DNA of 64,000 nucleotides from an uncultured Williamsia sp. (GCF_947494875.1 NZ_CANLWM010000002.1:372001-436000); one strand, 5' to 3'; positions 21,675 through 31,737 are shown, counted from the first letter of the stretch. Numbers and translations are program-made. Notes: generated from the letters alone by a model not told the origin.

Positions 21675-22391
21675 CCCGGCGGCCGTCTGCCCGAGCTCCG
21701 GGTACCGCTCGCCGACCGACGCCGACAGCGACGCCTTCGCAGCGCGACTGTCGTCGTCGACTAAGACCTCATGGGTCCCGTCGCGGACGCCGCGCACGAT
21801 CGCCGCCGCCACGTCGGCCGGGTCGTTCTTCGGCATGTCCGCACCGGCCATCATGTCCGTGTCGGTCGCGGCCAGGAACACCGTCATCACCCGCGTCCCC
21901 TGCTCCGCCAGTTCGAGGCGCAGCCCGTCCGAGGCCGACCACACCGCCGCCTTCGAGGCCGAATAGGACCCGGCCTGGGCGACGGTGATCATCGACAACG
22001 CCGACGCGACGGTGACGACGACTCCACCGCCCCGGCGGGCGAGTGTCGGCGCGAAGGCGCGCGTGACGGACAGCGGGGCCCAGAAGTTGGTGTCCATCTC
22101 ACGCCGCATCGCGTCGACGTCGCCGGTCAGCAGCGACTGCATCGCCGTGATGCCGGCGTTGTTGACGACGACGTCGACGTCGTCGGCCACCCGGGCCGCG
22201 GCGTCGATGGAATCCGGGTCGGTGACGTCGAGGGTGAGGGGGACGACGCGCTCGTCGTCGACGGACACCGCCCCCGATCGCGAGGTCGCGTAGACACGGG
22301 CGGCTCCCGCGTCGAGGAAGGCGTGGACGAGGGACAGTCCGATGCCGCGGTTGGATCCGGTGACGAGGACGGTGGCGTTGGTGAGTTCCAT
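21639..22391 (-). CDS. Short-chain dehydrogenase/reductase
   Basis: Classical SDR oxidoreductase, probably NAD(P)-dependent; substrate unknown. TGSNRGIG at 11-18 binds the cofactor, NNAG is at 77-80, and the catalytic pair is Tyr 143 and Lys 147 in SYSASK. The catalytic Ser is probably 130 or 133. A C-terminal helix carries DPADVAAAIVRGVRDG, typical of small SDRs. 250 residues, no signal peptide. Divergent from a MerR regulator with a shared palindrome between them, so the regulator probably controls it. The 3' end overlaps tmk by 36 bp. Confidence 0.88.
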   Translation of the reverse strand: MELTNATVLVTGSNRGIGLSLVHAFLDAGAARVYATSRSGAVSVDDERVVPLTLDVTDPDSIDAAARVADDVDVVVNNAGITAMQSLLTGDVDAMRREMDTNFWAPLSVTRAFAPTLARRGGGVVVTVASALSMITVAQAGSYSASKAAVWSASDGLRLELAEQGTRVMTVFLAATDTDMMAGADMPKNDPADVAAAIVRGVRDGTHEVLVDDDSRAAKASLSASVGERYPELGQTAAGSDLRREDVGVV

Positions 22392-22418
22392 GACTCGACC
22401 GTAGGATCTGACATCGGT

Positions 22419-22437
22419 GTGAGGTTCAAGTCCTCAC
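22419..22437. promoter_or_regulatory. Palindrome between SDR and MerR genes, probable MerR operator
   Basis: GTGAGG-N7-CCTCAC lies in the 74-bp divergent region. MerR-family operators typically are interrupted palindromes overlapping a long-spacer promoter. On the minus strand TTGAAC falls within it, as a possible -35 for the SDR gene. Confidence 0.55.
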
Positions 22438-22465
22438 CGGGAGACGTGCGTCACAGGAGGCGGCC

Positions 22466-22834
22466 ATGCGCATCGGCGAACTGTCGGCGACGACGGGCGC
22501 GTCCGTCCGTTCGCTGCGCTACTACGAGGAACAGCAGCTCATCTGTTCGCGACGCACCGAGGGCGGGCAACGTGTGTTCGACGAGGACACGACACATCGG
22601 GTCGCGATGATCCGCTGTCTGATCGACGCCGGGGTGCCCACGCGGGACATCGGCGCGATGCTGCCGTGTGTCCACTCGGGCACCACCACCCCGACCACGC
22701 TGGCGCGGCTCACCGAGGCACACGCGCGGCTGTCGGCGGAGATGGAGGAACGTCTCGCGACCCGGGACCGTCTGGAACGCATCATCGCCGGCGTGCGCGA
22801 CAACACGTGCGCCGCGGCCGCGGCCCCGGCCTGA
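22466..22834 (+). CDS. MerR-family transcriptional regulator
   Basis: Small MerR regulator of 122 residues. The N-terminal winged helix is unmistakable: MRIGELSATTGASVRSLRYYEEQ followed by RTEGGQRVFDED. A long dimerisation helix (about 75-112) is rich in Leu, Arg and Glu. Two Cys residues, Cys 52 in IRCLID and Cys 68 in MLPCVHS, plus one near the C-terminus (NTCAAA) might sense a ligand or redox state, but no metal-binding signature is clear. AGGAGG lies upstream. Divergent from the SDR, its likely target. Not part of the M. tuberculosis synteny, so probably an insertion. Confidence 0.9.
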   Translation: MRIGELSATTGASVRSLRYYEEQQLICSRRTEGGQRVFDEDTTHRVAMIRCLIDAGVPTRDIGAMLPCVHSGTTTPTTLARLTEAHARLSAEMEERLATRDRLERIIAGVRDNTCAAAAAPA

Positions 22835-22868
22835 CCCACGACGCCGCCGGCCTCCCGCGACAACGAAA

Positions 22869-22902
22869 CGCTCCCGCGACTGTGAGCACAGTCGCGGGAG
22901 CG
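22869..22902. terminator. Bidirectional terminator hairpin between merR and sahH
   Basis: Near-perfect stem: CGCTCCCGCGACTGTG pairs with CACAGTCGCGGGAGCG across a very short turn, about 15 bp usable. It is centred between convergent merR and sahH. Both arms belong to a short repeat, described separately. There is no U-tract, as is common in actinobacteria. Confidence 0.75.
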
Positions 22903-22922
22903 GATTCGTGTCGCGGGAGCGG
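22869..22922. repeat. Intergenic repeat array 5 (three units)
   Basis: The 12-mer GTCGCGGGAGCG occurs at 22891 and again at 22910, and once inverted at 22869-22880. The layout of one forward and two inverted units resembles array 2, but here the period is 19 bp and the unit sequence differs. Confidence 0.55.
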
Positions 22923-22945
22923 TGTTCAGGCCGCGCCGGGGTGGC

Positions 22946-24415
<1,470 letters not shown>

Positions 24416-24631
24416 CGATCTCTCCTGGTCTGGCGATTGCGGCGGGGACGGCCCCCGATGTGGCCGGGTGGTCCCGGATGGCATGACAGGACCCGGACGT
24501 GCCGGATCTCGGGTAACAGGCTAACGAACACCTGCCCTGGTGGCGAAAGGCGGATCATGAACGACCCGTTCAGCACCTGCGGTGTTGTGACCCATGACAG
24601 CGACACCGCCGGAGGAGCCGGGCCGTCCGGG

Positions 24632-25279
24632 TCAGGCGACGGACCGCGCCACCGACGCGATCACCGGCTCGAACAACCGGGCCAGATGGTCGGCGACGTC
24701 GCTGTCGTCCTCGGGCGGGATGGCGATGTAGCTCAGCGCCATCCGACCGATCGACGACGCCACCCGACGCGCCTCGTCGTACGGCGCACCGATCCAGGAG
24801 CGGTGCAGTGTGGTGGCGATGCTCTCGGTCGCGTGCAGGATCAACGGCGCGGCGTCGGTCGTGATGAGCCGCAACAGATCCGGCTTGGCCTGGCCCGACA
24901 GCAACGACTGCACCAGCGGGTCGGCCGCGGCCAGTGCGAAGAAGCTGCGGTAGCCCTCGCGCAGGGCGTCCCGGACGCGTCCCACGTTCTTCTCCACCGC
25001 GACGTCGACGGCGACGCAGAACTCGTCGGTGAGCCGCAGGGCGTAGGCCGTGGCCAGTCCCTGCCGGCTGCCGAACTCGTTGTAGACGGTCTGCCGCGAC
25101 ACACCTGCGGCCTCGGCGATGTCGGTCATGGTCACCGACGACCAGTCCGAGTCGCGCAGGTGCTCGCGCATCGCGTCGAGCAGTCCCCGGCGCAGCAGCT
25201 GCTTGGACGCCTGCTGGTACGCGCCACCCCGCGACCGGCGGGCCGGTACGGGTCTGGTGGTGCGTTCCGGATCGGACAC
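24632..25279 (-). CDS. TetR-family regulator, Rv3249c/AlkX-like
   Basis: One-component repressor. The N-terminal TetR helix-turn-helix spans about 40-85 (VTMTDIAEAAGVSRQTVYNEFGSRQGL), followed by an all-helical ligand domain. Position after sahH and sequence recall M. tuberculosis Rv3249c, reported to bind long-chain fatty-acyl ligands and regulate lipid-transport or alkane genes. The alkB-rubredoxin genes that follow in other genomes are absent here and an amino-acid permease takes the place. 215 residues. A CCTTC-N8-GAAGG palindrome lies 43 bp upstream and is the likely autoregulatory site. Confidence 0.88.
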   Translation of the reverse strand: MSDPERTTRPVPARRSRGGAYQQASKQLLRRGLLDAMREHLRDSDWSSVTMTDIAEAAGVSRQTVYNEFGSRQGLATAYALRLTDEFCVAVDVAVEKNVGRVRDALREGYRSFFALAAADPLVQSLLSGQAKPDLLRLITTDAAPLILHATESIATTLHRSWIGAPYDEARRVASSIGRMALSYIAIPPEDDSDVADHLARLFEPVIASVARSVA

Positions 25280-25321
25280 GTGCCCGATCCTAGCGAGGCG
25301 AACGATCGTCGCGCCGCGAAC

Positions 25322-25339
25322 CCTTCACCATGGCGAAGG
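25322..25339. promoter_or_regulatory. Palindrome upstream of the TetR gene
   Basis: CCTTCACCATGGCGAAGG, dyad-symmetric except for one central A/C pair. It lies between the TetR start (25279) and the permease stop (25366). This is the usual place for TetR autoregulation. The motif differs from the CCTACG operators in front of the desaturases. Confidence 0.55.
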
Positions 25340-25365
25340 CCGTCTTCGCGGTGCCACTTCGGTGG

Positions 25366-26904
25366 TCAGGTGAAGGACTTCTCCGGCGCGCTCGGGACCT
25401 CACCCCGCTCGCGCCTGCCCACCATCGAGTGGTTGCGGCTGTACAGGAAGTAGAAGGCGACGCCGATGGCCATCCAGATCACGAAGCGGATCCAGGTGAG
25501 CGCCGAGAGGTTCAGCATCAGCCAGACACACGAGACGATCGCCAGGATCGGGATGACGGGCATCCACGGCACGGTGAACCCGCGCTCGAGATCGGGCCGC
25601 TTGCGACGCAGGACCAGCACGCCCGCTGCCACGACCACGAACGCGAACAGCGTGCCGACGTTGACCATCTCTTCGAGCTTGTTGATCGGGAAGAACGCGG
25701 CCACCAGCGCGACCACGGCACCGACGATGATCTGGATCCGCGCCGGGGTGCCGAACTTGCTGGTCTTCGACAGTCCGCGCGGCAGCAGGCCGTCGCGCGC
25801 CATCGCGAACAGCACCCGCGACTGACCGAGCATGAGCACCATGACCACGGTCGTCAGGCCGGCGAGCGCACCGATCGAGATCACCTTCTCGGCCCAGGTG
25901 ATGCCGTTGAGCCCGAATGCGTACGCCAGGTTCTTGGCCTCGCCGTCACCGGCCGAGGTGGCCAATTCCTTGTAGTTCACCATCCCCGTCACGACGATCG
26001 TGACCAGCACGTACAGCACGGTCACGATGCCCAGCGAGAACAAGATGCCGCGCGGTACGTCGCGCTTGGGGTTCTTCGTCTCCTCGGCGGTGGTCGCGAC
26101 CACGTCGAACCCGATGAACGCGAAGAACACGATCGACGCCGCGGCCAACAAGCCGTACCAGCCGTAGCTCGAGTCGCCGCCACCGGTCATGAGCGAGAAC
26201 AGCGTCGACTCCACCGAGCTGCCGCCACTCTCGGTCGGCTCCGACGTCGGGATGAACGGGCCGTAGTTCGAGGTCTTGATGTAGAAGAACCCGACGACGA
26301 TCACCAACAGCACGACGGTGACCTTGATGGCGGTGATGACCGCGCTGACCCCCGACGACAGCTTCGTGCCCAGCACGAGCAACGCGGTGATGGCGACGAC
26401 GATGAGCAGCGCACCCCAGTCGACGTCGAGCCCGGCGACCTCGGCGGTACCCCCGGAGAAGCCGAACACCGTGCCGAGGTAACTCGACCAGCCCTTCGAC
26501 ACCACCGCCGCACCGACGGCGAACTCGAGGATGAGGTCCCACCCGAGGATCCATGCGAGGAACTCACCGAAGGTCGCGTAGCCGAAGGTGTAGGCCGACC
26601 CGGCCACCGGCACGGTCGAGGCGAACTCCGCGTAGCAGAGCGCGGCGAGGCCACAGGCGATGGCCGCCATGACGAACGAGATCGAGATGGCCGGACCTGC
26701 CTTGTCACCGGCGGTCGAGGCGGTGATCGTGAAGATGCCCGCACCGATGACGACCGAGACGCCGAAGACGGTGAGGTCCCACCACGACAGGCTCTTCTTC
26801 AGCTGCGAACCGGGTTCGTCGGTGTCGGCCATCGACTGCTCGATGGACTTCGTCCGGGCCAGCGAGCCACGGAACGACCGTGACGGCTCATGCGACCGCG
26901 TCAT
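25366..26904 (-). CDS. APC-superfamily amino-acid permease, cationic amino acid transporter type
   Basis: Membrane transporter of the amino acid-polyamine-organocation superfamily, similar to the syntenic Rv3253c, a putative cationic amino-acid permease. 512 residues from ATG 26904, which follows AGGAGG by six bases. About 12 to 14 hydrophobic helices. TM1 carries the unwound substrate motif VIGAGIFTI, followed by GPAISISFV, AELASTVPVAGS-like CYAEFASTVPVAGSAYT, and FAFIGFDVVATTAEE-T-NP, typical of the CAT/YfnA group. The first 30 residues are a hydrophilic Arg/Ser-rich tail. Substrate assignment is by family only. Confidence 0.9.
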   Translation of the reverse strand: MTRSHEPSRSFRGSLARTKSIEQSMADTDEPGSQLKKSLSWWDLTVFGVSVVIGAGIFTITASTAGDKAGPAISISFVMAAIACGLAALCYAEFASTVPVAGSAYTFGYATFGEFLAWILGWDLILEFAVGAAVVSKGWSSYLGTVFGFSGGTAEVAGLDVDWGALLIVVAITALLVLGTKLSSGVSAVITAIKVTVVLLVIVVGFFYIKTSNYGPFIPTSEPTESGGSSVESTLFSLMTGGGDSSYGWYGLLAAASIVFFAFIGFDVVATTAEETKNPKRDVPRGILFSLGIVTVLYVLVTIVVTGMVNYKELATSAGDGEAKNLAYAFGLNGITWAEKVISIGALAGLTTVVMVLMLGQSRVLFAMARDGLLPRGLSKTSKFGTPARIQIIVGAVVALVAAFFPINKLEEMVNVGTLFAFVVVAAGVLVLRRKRPDLERGFTVPWMPVIPILAIVSCVWLMLNLSALTWIRFVIWMAIGVAFYFLYSRNHSMVGRRERGEVPSAPEKSFT

Positions 26905-27035
26905 GCGCGACCTCCTGTCGGCGTGCGAGGCGAATGCCGATCTTCGGTATGTCGGATTCGGTGCAGATGCGACTCTAGACACGCCCTGTGGTTCGCGGTG
27001 CCCGGTCCGTCGTGTCGTGACCGGACCGCGACGCC

Positions 27036-27947
27036 TCAGCCGCGCAGGATGTCCGGCTCGAGGTAGACGACCCGGGCGACAGGCACCGCCTCTCGGACCC
27101 GCGCCTCCGCGGCGTCGATGGTCGCCGCGACCGTGGCCGCGTCCACGCCGGGCGGGATCGCGATCTTGGCGGCCAGGAGCATCTCCTCCGGCCCCAGGTA
27201 CTGCGTCTTGTAGTGGATGACGCGCTCGACGCCGTCCTGCCCCGACAGCGCCGCGACGATCGCGGCCTCCTGGTCGGGGGTGGCGCCCTCCCCGATGAGC
27301 AGGCTCTGCATCTCGACGATGAGCAGGATCGCGATCGCACCGAGCAGCACCCCGATCGCCAGCGTGCCGGCCCCGTCCCAGACAGCGTCGCCGGTGATCG
27401 TGGCCAGGCCGACCCCGATCAGCGCGAACAGCAGCCCCAGCAGCGCGCCGGTGTCCTCCAGCAGCACCACCGGCAGCTCGGGGCTGCGTGACGTCCGGAT
27501 GAACCGCCACCAGCTCGCGCGCCCCTTCAGCGGACGGGACTCGCGCATCGCGGTGGTGAAGCTGTAGCCCTCCAGGGCGATCGCAACCAGCAGGATGACC
27601 ACCGCCACGATCGGGGACTCGAGTTCGTGGGGGTGCAGGAGCTTCTCGACGCCCTCGTAGATCGCGAAGACCGAGCCGAGGCTGAAGATGACCAGCGCGA
27701 CGACGAACGAGTAGAAGTACCGACTCCGGCCGTATCCGAAGGGGTGCAGGCGGTCCGCCTTCTTCCGTGCCGACCGCTGCCCCAGCAGCAGGAGCCCCTG
27801 GTTCGAGGTGTCGGCGACGGAGTGCACGGCCTCGGCGAGCATCGACGAGGAGCCGGTGACCGCGAAACCCACGAACTTCGCGACCGCGATCCCCGCGTTC
27901 GCGGTCAGGGCCGCGAGGATGGCCTTGGTCGAACCCTCTGACGACAT
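27036..27947 (-). CDS. Cation diffusion facilitator (CDF) family transporter
   Basis: Proton-coupled exporter for Zn, Fe, Co or Mn type divalent cations. 303 residues from ATG 27947. TM2 carries ML-AEAVHSVADT, in which Glu and His/Asp replace the usual H-x3-D layout partially, and TM5 carries EDTGALLGL. The first cytosolic loop has the HPFGYGRSRYFYSF signature of the group that includes YdfM and bacterial FieF relatives. The C-terminal domain (about 210-303) has the CDF ferredoxin-like fold. It is divergent from the EspI-like gene. Metal specificity cannot be read from sequence. Confidence 0.88.
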   Translation of the reverse strand: MSSEGSTKAILAALTANAGIAVAKFVGFAVTGSSSMLAEAVHSVADTSNQGLLLLGQRSARKKADRLHPFGYGRSRYFYSFVVALVIFSLGSVFAIYEGVEKLLHPHELESPIVAVVILLVAIALEGYSFTTAMRESRPLKGRASWWRFIRTSRSPELPVVLLEDTGALLGLLFALIGVGLATITGDAVWDGAGTLAIGVLLGAIAILLIVEMQSLLIGEGATPDQEAAIVAALSGQDGVERVIHYKTQYLGPEEMLLAAKIAIPPGVDAATVAATIDAAEARVREAVPVARVVYLEPDILRG

Positions 27948-28014
27948 CGGTCGGCCTCTCTCGGCGTCGGGTCCTTCCGGACTGCTGCGCGATAGTAAAC
28001 TGGTGGTGCCGTAT

Positions 28015-28033
28015 GCCTGGTCACCGACCAGGC
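28015..28033. promoter_or_regulatory. Palindrome in the CDF/EspI-like divergent region
   Basis: GCCTGGTC-ACC-GACCAGGC, perfect 8-bp arms with a 3-base centre. It could be an operator or a small hairpin in the leader of the EspI-like mRNA. No regulator gene is adjacent. Confidence 0.45.
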
Positions 28034-28119
28034 GTGGGTCCGGGGAGGGGCTCACACGGTGCGCCCGAAGGGTCGAACACAGCCCTGGGTGCGACGACTC
28101 GTACAGGGGATGATGTCAC

Positions 28120-29772
28120 GTGAGCTCGAACCACCGAGGCATCCCGGCGACGCCGCCGTGGTTGCAGTCGAATCCGCCCGCCCAGCCCACGTCCGGACCA
28201 CAGGACACCACCGACGAGCAGGGCGACACCGGCCGCGACGACGCGCTCGAGTCGTCGACCGGGCGCCATCTCGACGACGGAGGGGCGCCCGCATCCGACG
28301 GGTGGGAGGTCGAGACGCCGCGCTGGGTGAACGCGCCCTGGCCGGGTGAGGAGTCGGCCGGCGGCGACGGTCCGCGTCCGGACGAGCCGTGGTTCCCCCA
28401 GCAGGGCCCGGGCCCGTACGGCCCACCCCCGGGCGGCCCCGACGCGAACGGGTACCCACCGCACCCGCCGTTCGACCCGGGTTTCCCGCCCGGCGGCTTC
28501 CCACCTCCGGGCGCCGGTCCGGACGGACCGCCGCCGTGGGCGTTCGGACCCGACCACCAGCCGCCCTTCCTGCCGGGACCTCCGCAGGGCCCGGGGGTCG
28601 ACGGTCGACCCGCCGCCGCTCCCCGCGAGCCCGTGGGATGGGACGCGACGCCCCCGTCGCCGGGACCCGCTCCCGGTCCGCAGGGGCCCGGATGGGGTGG
28701 TCCGCCGCCCGGGCCGGATCCGTACGCGCCCGGCATCCCGCAGGGACCCGGTCCCGACCAGTACGGACCCGGCGCCCCGCAGGCGCCGGGAATGCCGTCG
28801 GCCCCGGGCCAGGGCTACCGACAGTCCGCCCCCGGCGCGCTCGACGAGGTGGCGTTGCTCCGCAAGGCCCGCCGCGCCCCGCACAGCGGATGGCGACGCG
28901 CGGTGCACCGCATGTCGGGCGGATCGATCAACCCGGGCGAGTCGCCGGACGCACTGCACTACGCCGAACTCGTCGAACGGGTCAACCGCCCCGTCCGCGG
29001 CGATTACCGCATCGCGGTGCTGTCGCTCAAGGGCGGCGTCGGGAAGACGACGGCCACCGTCGGCCTCGGGTCGATCTTCGCGTCGCTGCGCGGTGACCGC
29101 GTGATCGCCGTCGACGCCAACCCGGATCTCGGGACGCTCGGACAGCGCGTCCCCCAGCAGACCCGGTCCACCGTGCGGGACCTGTTGGCGGACAACTCGA
29201 TCTACCGCTACTCCGACGTGCGCGCGCACACGTCGCAGTCGCCCAGCCGGCTGGAGGTGCTCGCGTCCGAGCGCGATCCCGCCGTCGCCGAGGCGTTCAG
29301 CGAGGAGGACTACCGCGGTGTGATGAAGGTGTTGCAGCGCTTCTACAACATCATCATCACCGACTGCGGCACCGGCCTGAGCCACTCGGCGATGAACGGC
29401 GTCCTCGACCTCGCGAACGCATTGATCCTGGTCAGCTCGCCGGCCATCGACGGTGCCCGCAGCGCGGGCGCCACCCTCGACTGGTTGCAGGCCCACGGTT
29501 ACGGCCACCTCGTGAGCCGGGCCGTGGTGGTGCTCAGCCACTCGCGGTCGGGGTCGTCGACCATCGACACCAAGCAGCTGAGTCAGCACTTCCTCACCCG
29601 GTGCCGTGCGGTGCAGATGATCCCGTTCGACGACCACCTCGCCGAGGGCGCCGAGGTCGACCTCGAACTGTTGAACAAGCACACCCACCGCTCGCTGGTG
29701 GAGCTCGCCGCCGTCGTGGCCGACGACTTCTCGTCGACGACGATGCGGCGCGTGGACCCCTATCTCGGTTAG
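28120..29772 (+). CDS. EspI-like MinD/ParA-type ATPase with proline-rich N-terminus
   Basis: Resembles ESX-secretion-associated EspI and related MinD-family proteins. The first 230 or so residues are extremely Pro/Gly-rich with repeated PGP and PPP runs. A short linker (ALDEVALLRKARRAPHSGWRR) follows. The SIMIBI ATPase domain has the deviant Walker A KGGVGKT at 304-310, Walker A-prime VIAVDANPD and Walker B IIITDCGTG. It probably acts at the membrane as a dimer switch. No ESX core genes (EccC, EsxA/B) are in the window, so linkage to a secretion system is unproven. The GTG start lacks a strong ribosome site. Confidence 0.85.
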   Translation: MSSNHRGIPATPPWLQSNPPAQPTSGPQDTTDEQGDTGRDDALESSTGRHLDDGGAPASDGWEVETPRWVNAPWPGEESAGGDGPRPDEPWFPQQGPGPYGPPPGGPDANGYPPHPPFDPGFPPGGFPPPGAGPDGPPPWAFGPDHQPPFLPGPPQGPGVDGRPAAAPREPVGWDATPPSPGPAPGPQGPGWGGPPPGPDPYAPGIPQGPGPDQYGPGAPQAPGMPSAPGQGYRQSAPGALDEVALLRKARRAPHSGWRRAVHRMSGGSINPGESPDALHYAELVERVNRPVRGDYRIAVLSLKGGVGKTTATVGLGSIFASLRGDRVIAVDANPDLGTLGQRVPQQTRSTVRDLLADNSIYRYSDVRAHTSQSPSRLEVLASERDPAVAEAFSEEDYRGVMKVLQRFYNIIITDCGTGLSHSAMNGVLDLANALILVSSPAIDGARSAGATLDWLQAHGYGHLVSRAVVVLSHSRSGSSTIDTKQLSQHFLTRCRAVQMIPFDDHLAEGAEVDLELLNKHTHRSLVELAAVVADDFSSTTMRRVDPYLG

Positions 29773-29779
29773 TCCCAGG

Positions 29780-30436
29780 TCAGCGGCCGGACGCCTCGGC
29801 GGGGGTTCTCTCCGCCGGGGCGTCGTCGTCGCGGTGACGGCGCCGCAGTGCGCGGTGCACGAGGTGTGCGGCGATCGGCACCACGACCGTGCACGCCGAC
29901 GCGAGGATGAACCAGTCGATGTTGTCGGCGACGAGCGGCACGTTCCCGAGGAGGTAGCCGAGCACGATGATGCCGGCACCCCACACGATGCTGCCCAGGA
30001 TGCTGAAGACGGTGAAGTCGCGGTGGCGCATCCCCGTGAAACCGGCAAGAAGCGGCACCAGGGTGCGGACGATGCCGATGAAGCGGCCGAAGAAGACCGT
30101 GGCCGCGCCGTAGCGCTCGAAGAAGCGCGTGGTGCGGTGCACCGGCGCGTCGCCGATGAAGCGGATGGTCCGGCCGCGCAGGACGCTGTCCCCCATCCGG
30201 CGGCCGATGAAGTACCCGCACTGGTCACCGAGAGCCGCCGAGAGCGGGACCAGCACGCACGGGACCCACAGCGGCGCATAGGGATCCGGGGCGGCGGCGA
30301 GGATGCCCGCGGTGAACAACAGGGAGTCGCCGGGGAACACGAACCCGATCAGCAGTCCTGTCTCGACGAACACCAGGACACACAGCCCGATCAACCCGCC
30401 CGTCGCGAGGAACGAGGAGGCGTCGAACGGGTTCAC
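29780..30436 (-). CDS. DedA-family membrane protein
   Basis: DedA/VTT-domain membrane protein; family members act as phospholipid flippases or proton-dependent transporters involved in envelope homeostasis. 218 residues from a GTG at 30436. Hallmarks are FVETGLLIGFVFPGDSLLFTAG, the GDQCGYFIGRRMG segment, FFGRFIGIVRTLVPLLAG with the conserved Arg, and G-MRHRDF. About five hydrophobic segments. The C-terminal 25 residues are charged. The long open frame continuing upstream to 31858 is a shadow of the hydrolase on the other strand. Confidence 0.92.
   Translation of the reverse strand: MNPFDASSFLATGGLIGLCVLVFVETGLLIGFVFPGDSLLFTAGILAAAPDPYAPLWVPCVLVPLSAALGDQCGYFIGRRMGDSVLRGRTIRFIGDAPVHRTTRFFERYGAATVFFGRFIGIVRTLVPLLAGFTGMRHRDFTVFSILGSIVWGAGIIVLGYLLGNVPLVADNIDWFILASACTVVVPIAAHLVHRALRRRHRDDDAPAERTPAEASGR
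29791..29823. terminator. Hairpin terminator for the EspI-like gene, inside the dedA 3' end
   Basis: ACGCCTCGGCGG and CCGCCGGGGCGT form a 12-bp stem with one T-G pair around a 9-base loop. It starts 19 bp after the EspI-like stop. It overlaps the last codons of dedA on the other strand. Confidence 0.55.
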
Positions 30437-30610
30437 GCCACCCGACGATACGCACGGCGACCAGGCATCTCGGTCGTCGAGCGGACGGTGCGCCGAGGGT
30501 TCACCGCGGCGTGACGCAGAGTTCACCGCCGGTTGGGGACCCGCTCGCCGCGCGCGGCGGGCCGTGATGCGGTTCACTGGCACGACCGACCGAGACGAGA
30601 TGAGCAGACC

Positions 30611-31705
30611 GTGATCCGACGCCGCACCGACCGTGCCCCGGCACACGTCGGCACCTCCGCGGGCACCGAGACCGCCCTGCTCCGCCCGGTGCCCGACGGC
30701 GCACAGTCCCTGGAGTTCCGGACCATCCACGGGTACCGTCGCGCGTTCCGGATGGCCGGTCGGGGTCCGGCGGTGCTGCTGATCCACGGCATCGGCGACA
30801 ACTCGTCGGCGTGGTCGGAGGTCATCGACATGCTCGCGCCGAACCACACGGTCATCGCGCCGGACCTGCTGGGCCACGGGCTGTCCGACAAGCCCCGCGC
30901 CGACTACTCCGTCGCGGCCTACGCCAACGCCATGCGAGACCTGTTGTCGGTGTTGGGCATCCGACGCGTCACGGTCGTCGGCCACTCCCTGGGCGGTGGC
31001 GTGGCGATGCAGTTCTGCTATCAGTTCCCGGAGTTCGTCGAGCGCCTGGTGCTCGTCTCGACGGGCGGCGTGACACGTGATGTCAGCCCGATGCTGCGAC
31101 TGCTGGCGCTGCCGGGGATCAACGCCACCATCGCCGCGCTGCGCCTGCCCGGACTGGTACCGGCGTCCCACCAGGTCGGCACGGTGGCCGGCCGCGTCCT
31201 CGACCCCGTCTCCCCGGCACTCCCGCGGCGTCTGCGCGAGCTGATCCACGACGCCCCGGAGGTCATGCGCATCGTCGACGGCCTCGCCGAGGCCACTGCG
31301 CACGCGGCCTTCACCCGGACGCTGCGCGCGGTGGTCGACTGGCGGGGTCAGGTGGTCACGATGCTCGACCGTTCCTACCTGACGGCACGCCTGCCGGTGA
31401 TGCTCGTGTGGGGCACGGGCGACACCGTGATCCCGCACCACCACGCCCTGCTGGCGCACTCCGCGATGCCGCACTCGCTGCTCGAGAGTTTCGAGGGCGC
31501 CGGCCATTTCCCCCACCACGACGATCCGGATCGTTTCGTGACCGCGGTGGAGCGGTTCATCGCGGCCACCGCGCCCATGGAGCACGACACCGACGAGTGG
31601 TCGGACCTGCTCGCCGCGGGACCGAGTGTCGACGACCTCACCGGCCCGCGCAGCGTCCAGGAAGAAGTCCTCGAGGAACTGGCGTCCGAGCGCAGCGCCA
31701 CCTGA
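30611..31705 (+). CDS. Alpha/beta hydrolase, Rv2715-like
   Basis: Serine hydrolase of the alpha/beta fold; natural substrate unknown. The sequence closely follows M. tuberculosis Rv2715: LEFRTIHGYRRAFRMAG, the oxyanion HGIGDN, DLLGHGLSDKPRADYSV, and the nucleophile elbow GHSLGGG. The acid is probably the Asp in WGTGDTVIP, and the catalytic His lies in GAGHFPHHDDP. 364 residues from GTG 30611. The C-terminus (LASERSAT) is also shared with Rv2715. No signal peptide, so cytoplasmic. Followed after 32 bp by a membrane protein gene in the same direction. Confidence 0.9.
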   Translation: MIRRRTDRAPAHVGTSAGTETALLRPVPDGAQSLEFRTIHGYRRAFRMAGRGPAVLLIHGIGDNSSAWSEVIDMLAPNHTVIAPDLLGHGLSDKPRADYSVAAYANAMRDLLSVLGIRRVTVVGHSLGGGVAMQFCYQFPEFVERLVLVSTGGVTRDVSPMLRLLALPGINATIAALRLPGLVPASHQVGTVAGRVLDPVSPALPRRLRELIHDAPEVMRIVDGLAEATAHAAFTRTLRAVVDWRGQVVTMLDRSYLTARLPVMLVWGTGDTVIPHHHALLAHSAMPHSLLESFEGAGHFPHHDDPDRFVTAVERFIAATAPMEHDTDEWSDLLAAGPSVDDLTGPRSVQEEVLEELASERSAT

Positions 31706-31737
31706 GGCGTGTCCGTCCGATCTGCCAGACTGCACGC

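Noticed and set aside
22869-22922. Phage attachment site
   Set aside because: No integrase, tRNA or flanking direct repeat pair; best explained as a terminator.
24416-24631. SAH riboswitch upstream of sahH
   Set aside because: No conserved pseudoknot pattern was recognisable in the leader; known examples are mainly in other phyla.
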